Below are positions 11,101 to 23,716 of a stretch of 64,000 bases of DNA, piece by piece. The stretch lies in assembly GCA_040954595.2 (NCBI GenBank), contig CM082577.2, forward strand, positions 5,518,001 through 5,582,000, read 5' to 3'. Every line of letters begins with the position of its first letter. Position 1 is the first letter of the stretch. A model generated the notes under the pieces. It was not told the origin of the DNA. It did no database searches and saw only the letters and a program-made list of their open reading frames with translations. This DNA is from Balanoglossus misakiensis (Eukaryota; Hemichordata). Both the position numbers and the translations under genes were made by a program.

Positions 11101-14100
11101 TTTTGGCCCAATCGTAAAGTTTTCATTAAAATCATGGTTTCTCCGAACTTACCCCCGAAGGACTGACGGTGGACACGTACAACATGAATCCAGCCGGCGA
11201 TAGCGACGTTGCCATCATTGGTCTAGAGTGCACCGGCTCGGAGAGCAACTTCGGCGACTGCACATACGATGTTGGGCCGTCGTCGTCCGCCGCTTGCCCC
11301 TCCGGAAGTATTTCAGTCGTTTGCACGGACACTGGTAAGTCACCAAAATTTTTAAAAAATGAGCTCGGATATAAAGGGGATTTTTTTTATTGGATTTATC
11401 AATATCCGGGCGAGGTTTAATGGTAGGAAACTGTTAAGAGCTCTGAAGTGCTTTTGAGAGGAAATGCGACCATCCCGGAACTTCAAAACTGCTAAACATC
11501 ACCGACCTATGATTGTAGCGGGTGCTGCTTGGTGTTAATACCACGAATACCAGTCAACCAAGCAACACCCGCTACACCTGCTGCATTATAGACCTTTCAT
11601 CATCCGTGTAAGCCGTGTCATCCTATTGATCCTTCAGCCACATCGAACCTCCCGAAGTCCTGTCACGACTACCTGCAGCAAGCCAAGAGAGTCGGCATCA
11701 CACTCGAAGACGGTCTCTACGACATCGACCTCTCTGGAACCCGGACAGCGGTGTACTGCGACATGACACGCGACGGCGGCGGCTGGACGCTGGTGCTGAC
11801 GACGGAAGGTCAGGACGGATTCGAGGCCGGCAACCTTCTCGACCTCAACGAGAACTCCCCGTCCACTACCACCGACTATTCAATACTTGGCGTTGTCGAC
11901 AACATCAAAGCTACCAGCGACGGAACAAATTTCAGGGTAATTACATTCCAACGGTCAAAACGATTCTACTTTTTATGCACAGTAATTTACAAGCAATCCA
12001 CCCTTTGTTCGGCTGAAAGTGTTGACCATGCTCAAATATTAAGAAATCTGTTTCATCGGAACACGTCTTGTAGTGAAAACTAATTTGTTCGATACACAAC
12101 AAAAAATATTCGCCCACCATACCGTTTTACCGAGCGATGTCTTTAAATACGTCGATTGGCTTTTGAGAAAAAAAAAATTCTGGTCAAAAGTTCATTTTCC
12201 CCCTCCAAAATTTAACTTTTTTTGTTTAAAATATTTACAAAATGAATGCACTACCGAGATGGCAAACTACTTGAATAACTTCCCACACCGCCGTGACAAC
12301 GTAGCACAGAATTTTGTCACTGTGATGACGACTATTTAATATCTCTCTCGCAGTATCGGGTCGAATCGGGGGATTTCGGTGAAGGCGGAGGTATATGGGA
12401 GGCGCCCCTCTCTCACCTCTTTGTCACCTTGGAAGCCAATCAAGCCACCACACTAGTTGAAAAATTCGGAGTCTGGGACGAGAACCTTCCTGACAACGGC
12501 GGCCCGCAAAACGTCATGCCCCACATCGGCACGGGCGTCGACTTACTCACAACCCGCGTCGGCGTAGTGGGCAACTTCGGAACCATGGTCTGTAGCTGCG
12601 TGGGTTCGGATTACAACCCGGCACCTTGGTTGGACGTGGATGTTGCCGACCAACCCGGCGTATTATGGTACTGGTTGAAGGAAGATAGATCAGGTATGGG
12701 TTTTTGTTATCCTTGATTGACAACCTGTTGCTCTGCAATTGGAAACTAGTGTCCCTGAACTTATAAAATCGCGGAATTTTCCATACAAGATCCATTGCAA
12801 CCCTACATTCACTGCAAAGATTTTTAACTTAACAGCCGCTCATGCATGCATGCATGCATTTATTTTGAGTTTTGCCGCGTTCACAATTTTGCCGAGTAGT
12901 CCATCGAAAAGAAGTCGACGAATGCACGGAAAGGAAAGGAAATCTTTAACACGCAGTTGAGATAATTTGCTGCAAAAAATATAAAGATTTAATTAATAAG
13001 CTTCTGTTTTGAGAAATCTTGCTTTCTGAACGCACAAACCCAAAATAAACGGGCGGACCTTCTTTGAAAACTCTGTTGGACGACAGTCTTCACAATATTA
13101 GCATCCGAATGGTTTGTTAAATCAAGTCTTTTTTGATATCCACTCGTTGCAGAACCAACGGCCGGTACTTTACACGAAAACTCCTACGAAGATCCCATGT
13201 TGGCGCCCCCGTGTGACTTCGAAGAATACCCCGGCAAATGCACGCAATCTTGGACGTATACAGTCATTCTAAACGTCGACGATACTGGCATAGACAGCAC
13301 CATGCCCATAGACGCAACAGGTAATCTTGTTTGCCAGTACTTAGTTGTCGAACGAATATGCAACCAATAGCAGACATCAACAGGAACATCGTGTTCTATA
13401 CTAACTGGTTTCATAAATTTAGTTCCACGTCCACTATAAGCGCAGTTTTGTATGTGGGGAGATGCAGATGAACGACTTGATGACTTCAACCTGTTTTGTT
13501 TTAACATTCAGGGGAGTTTGAAGTGTCCTACTACACTTACCAATGTCCAAATCTGCGAGAAAATCGAACTGACGACTGCGAGTACGTGGATGTTCCGCTG
13601 GCATTAATTGGCGCAAGGGTGACGTTGCAGACTACCGTTCAAATCACAGACGAGACGGAAGACAAACCGATGTAAGTTGGGCGGGTTTTATTCTTTTTAG
13701 ATTGTCGTGCATTAATATTCGTATCGTTTCCTCTGAGGTACTAGTATTTTTCTTAATATTAGTTTTTTGCACAGTATTTTTACGTAGGACCCTATGGGAA
13801 GATTACGACTTCAGTGACAAACTTTTGACGGTACTCAACGCGAATGGCGCTATGTACTGTGATCCTACTATTTCTCGTCTATTGACAAATAAAGCACATA
13901 GCCATCGAACACTGTGCAGCAACCATTAAAATCTTTCTCTTGCAGAGTGCGGCTAAAGAAGTTGTACGGAAGCGATCCGGCAGTTGATCTCCGTGATGGC
14001 GCCAGGGGCGTACAACATCTGGAACAAGTCACCATAGAAACGCACTTCTTCCCGGAATTTCTTCGAGAAAAAATGGAGGCAAAATTGACGCTGTTTATGG

Positions 14101-15644
14101 TTTGCATCGGCGATGAATACAGGGACTTGCCCGACGTAAGTTTGTCAACCGCCCATTGCAGCCGGTTTGCGTATCGTAGCTTTTCCAGGCTAAAGATTCA
14201 ATATGCTACAAAACATTGGAAATTACGTTTATCTAGAAATTGCGGATGTTTCCAACAGTACCGCTAGCTCTGATTTGCAAATCAAAAGCCAGTTTGAGTA
14301 TTCGTTTTAAATGCCACCGACCGGGACAATCTATATTGTCTTGGCGAGAACACCCCAACGGGCCTACTACACATGCATATGTACAGAAAAGCGTTATTAA
14401 CCTTTCCTTTTTAGGGCTGCTTGAATGCCACTCTTGAAGACAGATATGTAGCTTATACCGACCCGGGTTTTTACTACGAGTCCACGTTTTTGAACGACCT
14501 CAACGATCCCTCTCGAGGTTTTCAGGAATTCTATGCCGACGATATTGAGCCAGCAGTACAGGCAAGTTATCCACATGCGCTTTTTAAAAAAAGAACATTC
14601 ACTGGTAATAATACAATTGTCCAAACAGTATTGGACCAGTTTAAAAAAAAACGAGTGTTTTGCCCGAGTAAATACTCGCAATATATATCATGAAAGCATT
14701 CTTTCCAATCGGCCAATTTTCAGAAAGATCAACTTGTTGGTCATGTAAGCTGAATTAAAGCCTATTCGATTTTGATCTTCAGTGCAGGATGTAGGCCTTC
14801 TGCATGGCAATGATGGCATGCCACAAAACTTGCCTATTAATTAATAATTCGCAATCAACTTTTTCAGAGTTTGGACAGTCACACGTACATCCACGACCAG
14901 GAGATACACCGGTCAACATTCACGAACCGGGCCTTGTCTGGCGAGGCGAGACTCTACACGATCACCAACGTCTTCAAGCTCATCAACCGAAATGAGCCCG
15001 AGGTGGAGCCAGAGCCAACTACGGCGCCGGCCCCAACAACGGCCGCGCCGGCCCCGACAACTGCCATCGTGCTCACGACATCGGGTGGAGGGAGAAGGAA
15101 GAGGGGAGCAGACGTTGACATTGTCGCTAAAAGAGATCTCGACGAAGCGACCAAATCTCCCCAAACTACGAGCCAGTTCTTCAAGTTTGCTGGATGTCCC
15201 GAAGACACGGTTTATGACGTCGCCAACAGGCACTGCGACTGCGTAGACCCACGCAAGGCCTACTCCGCCGACACTTTCAGATGTGAAAAAACTGAAAATA
15301 TTGACGACGACGACGACGATATCGTAAGTATATTTTTTGATCTGGCAGTGCATAAAACAAACTTGGCAAGCATTTAAAAATGCGGGCATTTTAGTTGAAT
15401 GTAGTCGTTTTCTGGACTTGTCAATACTGTGGGACTGGCAATATCCAATAAAATGTAAACTAATTTTTCCCCTGTGTATGCATGTGATACTTTTCCACGT
15501 TTTGAAGATTCTAATCCTTTTTTTATTGCCCCTCCGTAGGTCAAACCAGCGGATGATAAAGTCAGCTCCGCAATCAATATAACGGCGACAATAGTCGGTC
15601 TTATGACTAGTCTGATTACATCATTACTTTTCGTCATTGCTTGA
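8116..15644 (+). CDS. secreted SRCR-like / fibrinogen-C-like protein with furin site and GPI-like tail
   Basis: Sixteen exons join in phase to 1035 residues: 8116-8281, 8849-9030, 9310-9454, 9568-9775, 10078-10176, 10399-10541, 10850-10975, 11161-11334, 11638-11936, 12354-12693, 13153-13320, 13512-13671, 13946-14135, 14415-14561, 14868-15323, 15540-15644. Residues 1-26 form a signal peptide. An N-terminal beta-rich region of unknown type (27-310) precedes a reduced SRCR-like domain (about 315-415; LECTGSESNFGDC) and a fibrinogen-C-like domain (about 420-630; VYCDMTRDGGGWTLV, then PGVLWYWLKED). A region of unknown fold (630-905), a Pro/Thr stalk, RRKR at 925-928 (15093-15104), a Cys-rich segment and an Asp run follow. 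The last 20-odd residues are hydrophobic with no cytosolic tail, as in GPI signals. Such domains bind sugars or microbes in other proteins; the role here is unknown. I do not recognise a named orthologue. The intron after 14561 starts with GC. Confidence 0.85.
10850..11334 (+). other. SRCR-like domain exons
   Basis: Exons 7 and 8 of the surface-protein gene encode a segment with the scavenger-receptor cysteine-rich pattern: a central IICAEFG strand (family VCRQLG), then ECTGSESNFGDC (family RCxGxExxLxxC) and a closing VVCTD. The usual GTVCDDGW motif is weakened to VPVCPATAGDS. I read it as a divergent, shortened SRCR rather than a textbook copy. Confidence 0.65.
11515..11575. repeat. 18 bp inverted repeat with 25 nt loop, intron 8 of the SRCR/FReD gene
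   Basis: Left arm GTAGCGGGTGCTGCTTGG (11515-11532) and right arm CCAAGCAACACCCGCTAC (11558-11575) are complementary at 17 of 18 positions. The hairpin ends 62 nt before the acceptor of exon 9. Confidence 0.85.
11638..12693 (+). other. fibrinogen-C-like (FReD) domain exons
   Basis: Exons 9 and 10 encode a domain that starts SCHDYL, has the GLYDIDL strand and the hallmark YCDMTRDGGGWTLV, and ends with a Cys pair and PGVLWYWLKED. The N-terminal subdomain is clearly FReD-like. The C-terminal half lacks an obvious calcium loop and acetyl-group pocket of ficolin or tachylectin, so ligand binding cannot be asserted. Confidence 0.75.
12841..12859. repeat. CATG tetranucleotide repeat
   Basis: Tandem CATG units in intron 10 of the SRCR/FReD gene. 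Confidence 0.85.
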
Positions 15645-15717
15645 ATTTCAGTCTGTCCGTGGTTAATGTAAATACAATGTTGTACATGTATATAAATTCT
15701 ACATTCTAAATTCTAAA

Positions 15718-15723
15718 AATAAA
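15718..15723 (+). terminator. poly(A) signal of the SRCR/FReD gene
   Basis: AATAAA 74 nt after the stop codon at 15644. Confidence 0.65.
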
Positions 15724-15870
15724 ATCGTCGCTACTGCCCAGCGAAATTTTCTTTACAAATCCTCGTTTGTCGCTGTATATGCTTGCAATTCCAAAGTCGG
15801 ATCTGTTGAAATTTTGACAATTTTGCAATATGGTACTTGTCAGGCAATGTTGAATTTTTGGTTAAAAAAA

Positions 15871-15910
15871 TGTGTGTGTGTGCGCGCGCGTGTGTGGAGG
15901 GGGGGGGGTG
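15871..15910. repeat. TG/CG dinucleotide repeat and poly-G tract
   Basis: Alternating TG then CG purine-pyrimidine steps followed by a G tract. Such a sequence can adopt Z-DNA and mutates quickly. Confidence 0.9.
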
Positions 15911-16853
15911 TACACAATCATCTAGTCAACTTATTTTGGGATGCCTTTTATTAAAGACCTCAAAAATCCAATACATATACATTTGGCGTTCCACCACAAA
16001 GAAAATGGATAAAATAGTTGTCATACACTGCAACACTGCAGTAGTTCAATTAAAAAAAAATCCACACTTGTATTATTGTACATTGAGTATATACAATATA
16101 TATATATATTGCAAACGCATCACTAATACTCTAACAAAACGCACTGCCCATATGCTTCAATGTGTCCTGGAGTAAGAATAGCAGAAAATTTGGCAAAATG
16201 GAAGAAAAAAATTAACCCCCCCCCCCTCCTCAACACACAAACACTTAAATCATTTATTAGTGCTTTGTCGGATGCAAAACTATTTAAAAATCTTTCAGGT
16301 TAAAATTGGATTTTTGAATATGACACAAGGAACACTGCTTGCAGATTCTAAACGGAAGTGTTGTTGGACGGATGGGTTGGAAATGTTCCTTGGAATCACG
16401 GTTACTAGAAGAAGACGTGTTGGAATGTATCCTTTTAAGTAGCAGGAGAAATGACTGCATAACAATGAACTATGTAAGAATCTATTTGCATAAAATGTAA
16501 AGGAATAAACCAAACCAATCGCAGGCAACCTTGCCAAAGTGCAGTGGGTCACCTTGTAGAACAAAATCCTTGCACCCTGACAGGTATCAATCATACGGTT
16601 TTGACTAATGTCGATCACGTTGGATGGATTTGCATATGTCTGGAGCCGATTCTTTCATTGCCCACTCCACAAAATAGATTTACAAATATTAATGTTTAAA
16701 AATGTCACAAAAAATTATTTACAAGACATTGCTTTAGAAACACGCGCAAAAATTGTGATTTGTACCGTAATAATGAAAACGGCCGTAATATGCAGAGAAA
16801 ACAATTATACATTACGGAATGTGATATTTTGATGATGCCATCTCGAGTTTCTC

Positions 16854-16859
16854 TTTATT
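16854..16859 (-). terminator. poly(A) signal of DNAH3
   Basis: AATAAA on the minus strand (TTTATT on plus) 150 nt beyond the DNAH3 stop codon. Confidence 0.6.
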
Positions 16860-17008
16860 GATACACATGCACGCAAAGTTGGCATTCAAATTAAGGCACT
16901 GTAACTTTCAACAAATCTGGCCATATTTACATAAAATTTGCATATTTCCAAAATAAATGTCGTTCAGAGCAAAACTGTACGGTTGGAATACATCTTGTGG
17001 TTTTGTCA

Positions 17009-20000
17009 CTAATCATCCAGCTGACAGAGCATGGCCACGCCTCGGTTGACCCAGTGGCTCTGCGGTTTGTCGGACGGCAAGTCGACGTACATGACGAAAT
17101 TGGTGGAGTGACCGGTGGTGGACAGGATGCCTCGACGGGCGCTGGTCTTGTACACCGGTGTGGTGTAGGAGGGCATGGGTTTGAAGTCGGCCATCGCTCC
17201 CGGTTTCAGCCAGATCTGTTGTAACGGTCGAGTCAAGGTTTAATAAATGATTGCATTCAACAAGATTTGGTGGGGAAAAATAAAGCAGTGCTGAGATGAT
17301 CATGAACGATAGGTGTAGTTTGAAAAATAGTCTGAAAAAGATTAGGAGGCACGTTTCTATGCCATAATACAATGTACAGTGTATACAGTGGACATGAACA
17401 CATTCATACACACACACACACACATGCTAAACACCAATACATAATGTGCACACAAACTTGAGACATTGTAAAAGGATACAATTGGCACAGAATCAAAGAG
17501 AATCTTGGGCAATGATTCTCCTAAGACTTTGGTTTCTCGGTCCCATCTACACCCTTCCAGAAACAAACCCTGCAGTAGGAAACATAATAGTTACAGTGCA
17601 TGAATACACTTGTATATTTAATGTAATAACTTTCAATCATGTCTGTGGCAAGATGCTTTGAAAAAAAGAATTACAAGATCTCCACTCTTAATTTTTCAAT
17701 TTTGAACTACACTCGACTCTGTAAATGTTCAAAGTGGGACGATGTACCCGAAACCTCCTCTGTAAGAGCAACAAATGGCCATGTGCCACATGACAACCAT
17801 GTGGAGGTCACATGACTTGCCGCACCCAATCAACACCTGGATAAAAGACACAAAGTTGCAAACCTTTACGAAAGCACCATCATCAGGTTTGTAGCCCATT
17901 TCATCTTCTTGATCCGTCACCTCGAATTCAAATCCCAGATGGTCAATTGGGATGGTGTATTTTCTGGCGTAATTCTGACGAACACCTTAAATAGACAAAC
18001 GCAGAAAAACAATATTTTCACTGATCTTCAGTTTGTTGTCATAATAATTCTTCTCAGGTTAAAGACATGACATCTGTACTGGTAATTATTGTCTTTGCAG
18101 TCTCTATGCGTTGATGGGTACCCTTGGCAACTTACCAGTCAAGAAAGACTGAGTGAAATAGAAACCAGACAACCAGAAGACCTGTGGTGGTCCATTGTCG
18201 ATCCAATCCTGCAAGAACTTCAATCTGAGACAAAGGAGAGGAACATTTTATCTCAATATGCATCAAATACTTATAGAGGACACTGTTTTCTGGACAACTC
18301 ACTCTATTAGTCTATAATGCAGAGGTCTTTATGGTCTGTGGATTTTAAAAAAATTCCATGGAAACATAAAATAAAAGAGAGGAAAAACTCAAACAAACCT
18401 CGCGAGGAAGTCAGTGACGTAACTGCCCAGCGGTTTGAGGGACGGGTACGACTTGGCCGCCCACATGGCCGGCACTTTGCCGATCAGCATACTGTTGAAG
18501 ACGTCCTCCAGCTCGGCTGACATCAACACCAGACCCTTGATGGCTTTGCCCATGTTCTGCAGACTGGTTCGGATCACTTTGATCAGTCGGTTGAACCGGA
18601 TCAGCTCCTGACGCAGCACCGTGTTCATGGATTCGTTGTACAGCACCGGGTATTTCTCCATCACCTTTTCCATGTCGTAATCCTTGGGCAGCTTCCCCAG
18701 GATGTCCAGGGCCAGCTCTTCGATGATCTCCTGGGAGGACTTGCCGCCCCCGCCCGACTGTCTGGGTTGCGTCAGCAGAATGCTGTCAAACAACTGCGCA
18801 AACAGACACAGAAGGAAGGAACATTAATGGACAGAAGTAAATTTAAGTGCCATCTTGCTGAGTTCTTTATCAGTCTCAGTAAAAACTCAAGATTTTTTCC
18901 CCCATTTGAAATCTTCACACACCAGAGTTGCCATAACATGCACCGCCCTCTATAGTGCAGTTGGTCAGACGTCAATATCTAGCACTTACCTGCTGCGTCT
19001 CCTGGTTGTCCTTGGTGATGTCGGCATTCTCGTGAAGCCCGAAGACCTCCGGGTGTGGGATCATGGGCAACGACCGAATGTAGTCCACGAAGTTCTGATG
19101 CTTGCCGGGCAACGGGACGTAGTAGTTGCCGCTGGGAGACACCCTATGGAGACAGAAACAGAGAAGTTGTAGAGTGACAGTTCGTTCAATCATCAGTGTT
19201 GCATATACACATGCAAGCATGCACGATAATGCTTGTACACACACACACACACACACACATCCACACAAACTATATCGTATGACAATGTAACACATGTACA
19301 TGTAGTAGGATTTATTTCTGTATACCTTAAAATCTTATAACTCTGCAATTCTACTGCTCGTTTTACATCACAAACTGGAGCCAAATCTATTGTCCAACTT
19401 CATTTACCCCCCCCCCCCCCCAATCCACCTGCGACAAGAAGACAAGTGAAGATCAAAAGGGAGAAAAAATAACCAGACTTACTTGTATTTATCTGTCACA
19501 AGCAGATCCTCCTGGTAGAAGATAGACAGCAAAGACATGAGAAGACGTCTGTCCTTATCATCTGTGACCCTGCCGCCGTAGTTGCATTCTCCAGTCAAGT
19601 ACGTCAGTGCGGCCAGGGGAACCTCTTCGTAATCGTTGATGAACATCTGTCACAGATATGAAAGCAAACACGTTTAAGTATTCATGTCTTTGATTTCTGG
19701 GCGCAGGATTAATTCTTGTTTCCTCTTCCTATAAAATCAAGTTGCTTCAGGTGCTATTAAAATCAAACCAGAGACACGTTGTGGAATTGACGGATTGAAT
19801 CTAATCTCCTGACCGAGATGACTGACTCAAAGCAGTGACATGTGTTCACTCTCCTCCACATCAACTTGGAGATTCAATGAATGTTACTCTACCTGGAGTT
19901 GCTTCATGCTGATTCGCTGATCTGACTCGTTGAATTCATACGGAATATTCCAGCCCAGGGGACCAAACTTTCTCCTCTCCTGCACCATGGCATGGAAGAA

Positions 20001-23000
20001 ACACAGACCGAACAGCATCTTCTGCCATTTTTCAGGCTGGATGGGAGGAAAGAAGCATGGCCTTATTTTAGTCGTGAAATTTTTATCCCATAAGACACAA
20101 ACTGTGCCACAGTCAAATCAAATCTCCTTTGCAGGAACTCTCAATTCTCCATTTTTTTTTACAGTGTACGCACACATAACATAACTTCTTACCTTATTTG
20201 AACTATTGAAAAATTCCGGATCTGATATAGGATCATTCAGGTAAGACCTGATCAGATTGGCTCGCAGACCCTTTGGAGGTTCATTGGTCATTTTGACGCC
20301 TGTGGAAAATGTATCAACCACAAATTCAGTTTCAACTAATAGACAAGGCAAAGACTTCAGCTGTGTGTGAGTCGCAAGAGGGCCCTCTGCGGCAATATAC
20401 TTCATCACTGGTACATGATGAGTCGATCTCTATCACTGAAATGTCCTGTAATATATGGCTGATTCAAACCAATAAATGCATAAGCTGAGAGAGAATGATT
20501 TATTCACATTCTATCAAACAGTCTCCATCTAGCACACACACAGCCTTTGTTAAAATAAAATCTGACATAAATTTACCGTTTTGCAAAATGGAGACCGGGA
20601 AATCCTCGGAGGGGTAACTGGTGAGCCAGAGACGGAATTCCTTGTGAGTGTTTTCCGGCGTGATGCCCTCCTCGCAGATCTTCTCCAGCTTGGGCATCCA
20701 GCTGGTTGCCAAGTGGCAATTCTGCAGCACCACCCAGGTGCCCTCCACGATGGCCTTGTCGATCATGCGGGCTGCGATGGGCCCCTGCCCTTGCCCCAGT
20801 GATATGGTCTGGATCTTGTTGCCTCCTTGCCCCTCGTCCTCCGCGAACTTCAGCAGCCCGGCCATCGGGTCGGCGCCTGGCGACAGAACGAAGATGAGCG
20901 GCGAGCAGCAGTTGGAGTCGGAGAAGCTGCCCATGAGGTCGAAGGTTGGCGGCTCGATGTACGTCTGGCCGATGTTGTTGACGATGTACTCGGCCACGGC
21001 CGGGACGATCTTGTCCGGTCGCAGGCAACGCAGGATGACCATTCTGTCCAGCCCGTCCACAGTGTCCCACGGCGCCGGATATTTGGACGTGTGCGGAGTT
21101 TGGGAATCGTAGACTTTCTTCCAGCTCTCCGTGTCTTCTTGGAAGCCTAACAAGAAAGATGCACAATAATACAATGACTAACATGAGCTGATAAGAGAAG
21201 CAATACCAGCTGGCAGACCCCAGTTTGACTTGGCCCAGTTAAAGGCAGAGTCAATTGGACAACATTTTAGAAACGGCTGTTTTTGTGTCAAAAATTTAGC
21301 TATGGTACCTCTGCATGCTGCTTTGCACTGAACTGAAAGTTGACTTACTCTCAAATAGTCCACTGAGCGGCTTCAGGTTGGAGGCTCTCACAAGCTCTGA
21401 CCAGGACTTATCGCTAAGCCACTCTGGACACGGATTAGGATGGGGATTTTCTAAGGCCACTCCGCCAGTCAGTAGAAATCTCCAGGTCTCCTCCTCGACC
21501 TGTCCTCTGCAAAGAGACAAGACATCATCAAATGAGGTGACAAGTTAAATTTTACTGTCAAGACAATGACGATGAAACTGATGACAACGGTGAGGATTAC
21601 TCTTCCTGTTAATTTCTTGAACCCCTTGTGAGACCTCCAAGATGCTCTTACCTTGCTTTCAGAATACCAATGCCAAGTACAAAGGAAAACAGGAGCTTGT
21701 CTTTCTCAAATAACGACCTGCAGACGTTTCTGTAGATACTCTCTGTGAAATGTTCATTGAGATTCTCAATTCTTTCCTCTAAGTCAGCAGACTTCTTGCT
21801 GTTCAGGATGGACTGTAAAGGGCACACAAAATTACAGTTATTGTCACTGTACTCTCATTTTGGTGAGAATTGTTGCGTACACATGCGATGTACAGTCACA
21901 CTGTAGGTTTAGTTAATCCACCAAGGTATTCTAACACTACACTAGATAATGGGCACGATTAATGAGGTTAAAATCTGAATGAGAATATTCTGGGAACTCT
22001 CAACCAAATCAAATAGTGGAAAAGTATGCCTCACCTGGAGGTAGAGGTTTATGAACCAAATCAGTGAATACTGGTACATGGGTTCAATGTTGGCCAAGTC
22101 GGAGATGCAGAAAAACAAAATGGCGGAATGAATCGCCACTGGTTTGTATCCATTACGGGTTGCATCAATCTCGGCTTCTGTTGCTGAGGCAATTTCCTGG
22201 TAAAGAAAGAGAAATAACGAAACAATTACTGACTAGAAATATTAAAACAATTGTATTCTTTCTGATTATAAAACTTGTTTGAGTCTATCATTTGTTTACA
22301 TGTTATCAACAAGAACTGTGTACAATTTGTAAAACACTGACCTTAGATATTTGATGATGAAATTGTCACAATCAGTGCACTTAACTGTGATATCTTTGAT
22401 CAGACAAAATTCCCATGTTGTAATGAAATTTGACTTTGAAATCCACCAATGCCATGGCAACAGTAGAAAGAGCTTTTTACCTGTTTAGCGCTGATCTCCT
22501 CGGAAAGCGTCTTGGACGACGACAGAATCTGAATAGCGGTTTCATCCTCCAGGATGTTTCCCTCGGACGAAGACAGAACCTCCAGGATTTTGTCCTCGAT
22601 CTCCTTCAGCTGCTTCTTGTTGGCCGCGCTCTCCAAGATCAACTGGTTCTTCTTCTCCTCCAGCTCCGGTTTTTCTTTGGCAGCGACGATTCCCAGCAGC
22701 TGATCTTGCAGACCCAGCGGCGTGATCATGAAGTTGAGCAAGGTCACCTTGACGGAAATCTCCGGTAAATAGTGGGGGTTCCTCAGCCGCGTCGTGATGT
22801 AGAACTTGAAGTCACGCGAGTATTCAATCAGGTTCTCACCAAGACGAAGATACTGGAGGGTCAAAGTGAAACCGGAGATTTGGTCAGAGAAGCTGGTCAA
22901 ATTTGCAAGATTTATCTCAGTGTACATCCTGTTTACAATTGGCAATTTATATTGTGTTAAAGAAATTTCTCAGTTACTTTTAAAAGGTTACTACTTAACC

Positions 23001-23716
23001 AGAAAATTACTGAAAACCAGAAAAGTGTAACTTGCTGAGGACTTACCTCAACTCCCTGTTGTTTGAATGTCTGTTTGAGCAGCACAGGTTCCAGAATGGG
23101 GTCCAACTCCTCCCCGACATTCTCCAGCAAGACCGGAGTTCCGAACTGGATGGAATTTTCCAGAGTTCTCACGTAGTTTGCGTCGGAGAGTTTGATGATG
23201 GATAGTTTGTTGGCCTTCTCCATGTTCTTCACCCATTTGTTGGCTTGACCTGATGAGTGGAGGGGGGGGGGGGGCATGTTAGATTGTTACTACGGCAAAA
23301 GATTATCAAGAGGACAGTTTAGAAAACAAAGAAAAATCTCCTTTTCCTCACTATTGACAATTGAATGAGATGTGCTCTTCTCTGATACCAAAGTACTGTG
23401 TTTAAATTCGCAAGATGTTCACACAGGCACATGTACTAGGCTGCTTGCAAAACCTGTCCAGGAACAGGGAAAATTTTATTACAATGTATTTGACAATAAA
23501 ATGCAAACTCTTACCTTGTGGATCAATCATCAATGGCCATCTCCTGGCGTTGTCCACAATGATTCCGTTATCGATGGAGAAGGAGTCCACCGGCAGACCG
23601 GCAATCTGCCAGGCTCGGATCTTGACGGGCTCTCCCAGCGTGGCACTGACGGAGAACGTTTCCGAACACGGGATCTTCTTCTCCTTGCACAGCTGCACCC
23701 ATTTCTCCGTGGCTCT
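17009..23716 (-). CDS. DNAH3: DNAH3 exons 51-66: AAA5, AAA6 and C-terminal domain
   Basis: Exons 23716-23515, 23249-23047, 22852-22481, 22196-22035, 21812-21652, 21506-21349, 21146-20577, 20299-20193, 20036-19893, 19646-19483, 19143-18990, 18793-18399, 18224-18136, 17985-17864, 17569-17480 and 17215-17009 encode about residues 2980-4078. Blocks typical of the family are intact: [80 protein letters not shown] and the terminal STTGHSTNF...[12 protein letters not shown]. The 570 bp exon is the longest in the gene. The C-terminal domain regulates processivity in axonemal dyneins. Confidence 0.95.

Larger units (their letters stand above)
15645..17008. other. convergent intergenic region between the surface-protein gene and DNAH3
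   Basis: Both flanking genes end here on opposite strands. It holds the two poly(A) signals, a TG/CG microsatellite with a poly-G tract (15871-15910) and AT-rich sequence. No gene is visible. Confidence 0.6.

Noticed and set aside
11515-11575. tRNA gene
   Set aside because: The stem-loop lacks the cloverleaf arms and the internal A and B box promoter motifs.
20573-21184. long frames overlapping the 570 bp dynein exon, such as Arg/Gly-rich proteins
   Set aside because: They arise from the GC-rich codon use of the true DNAH3 frame on the minus strand.
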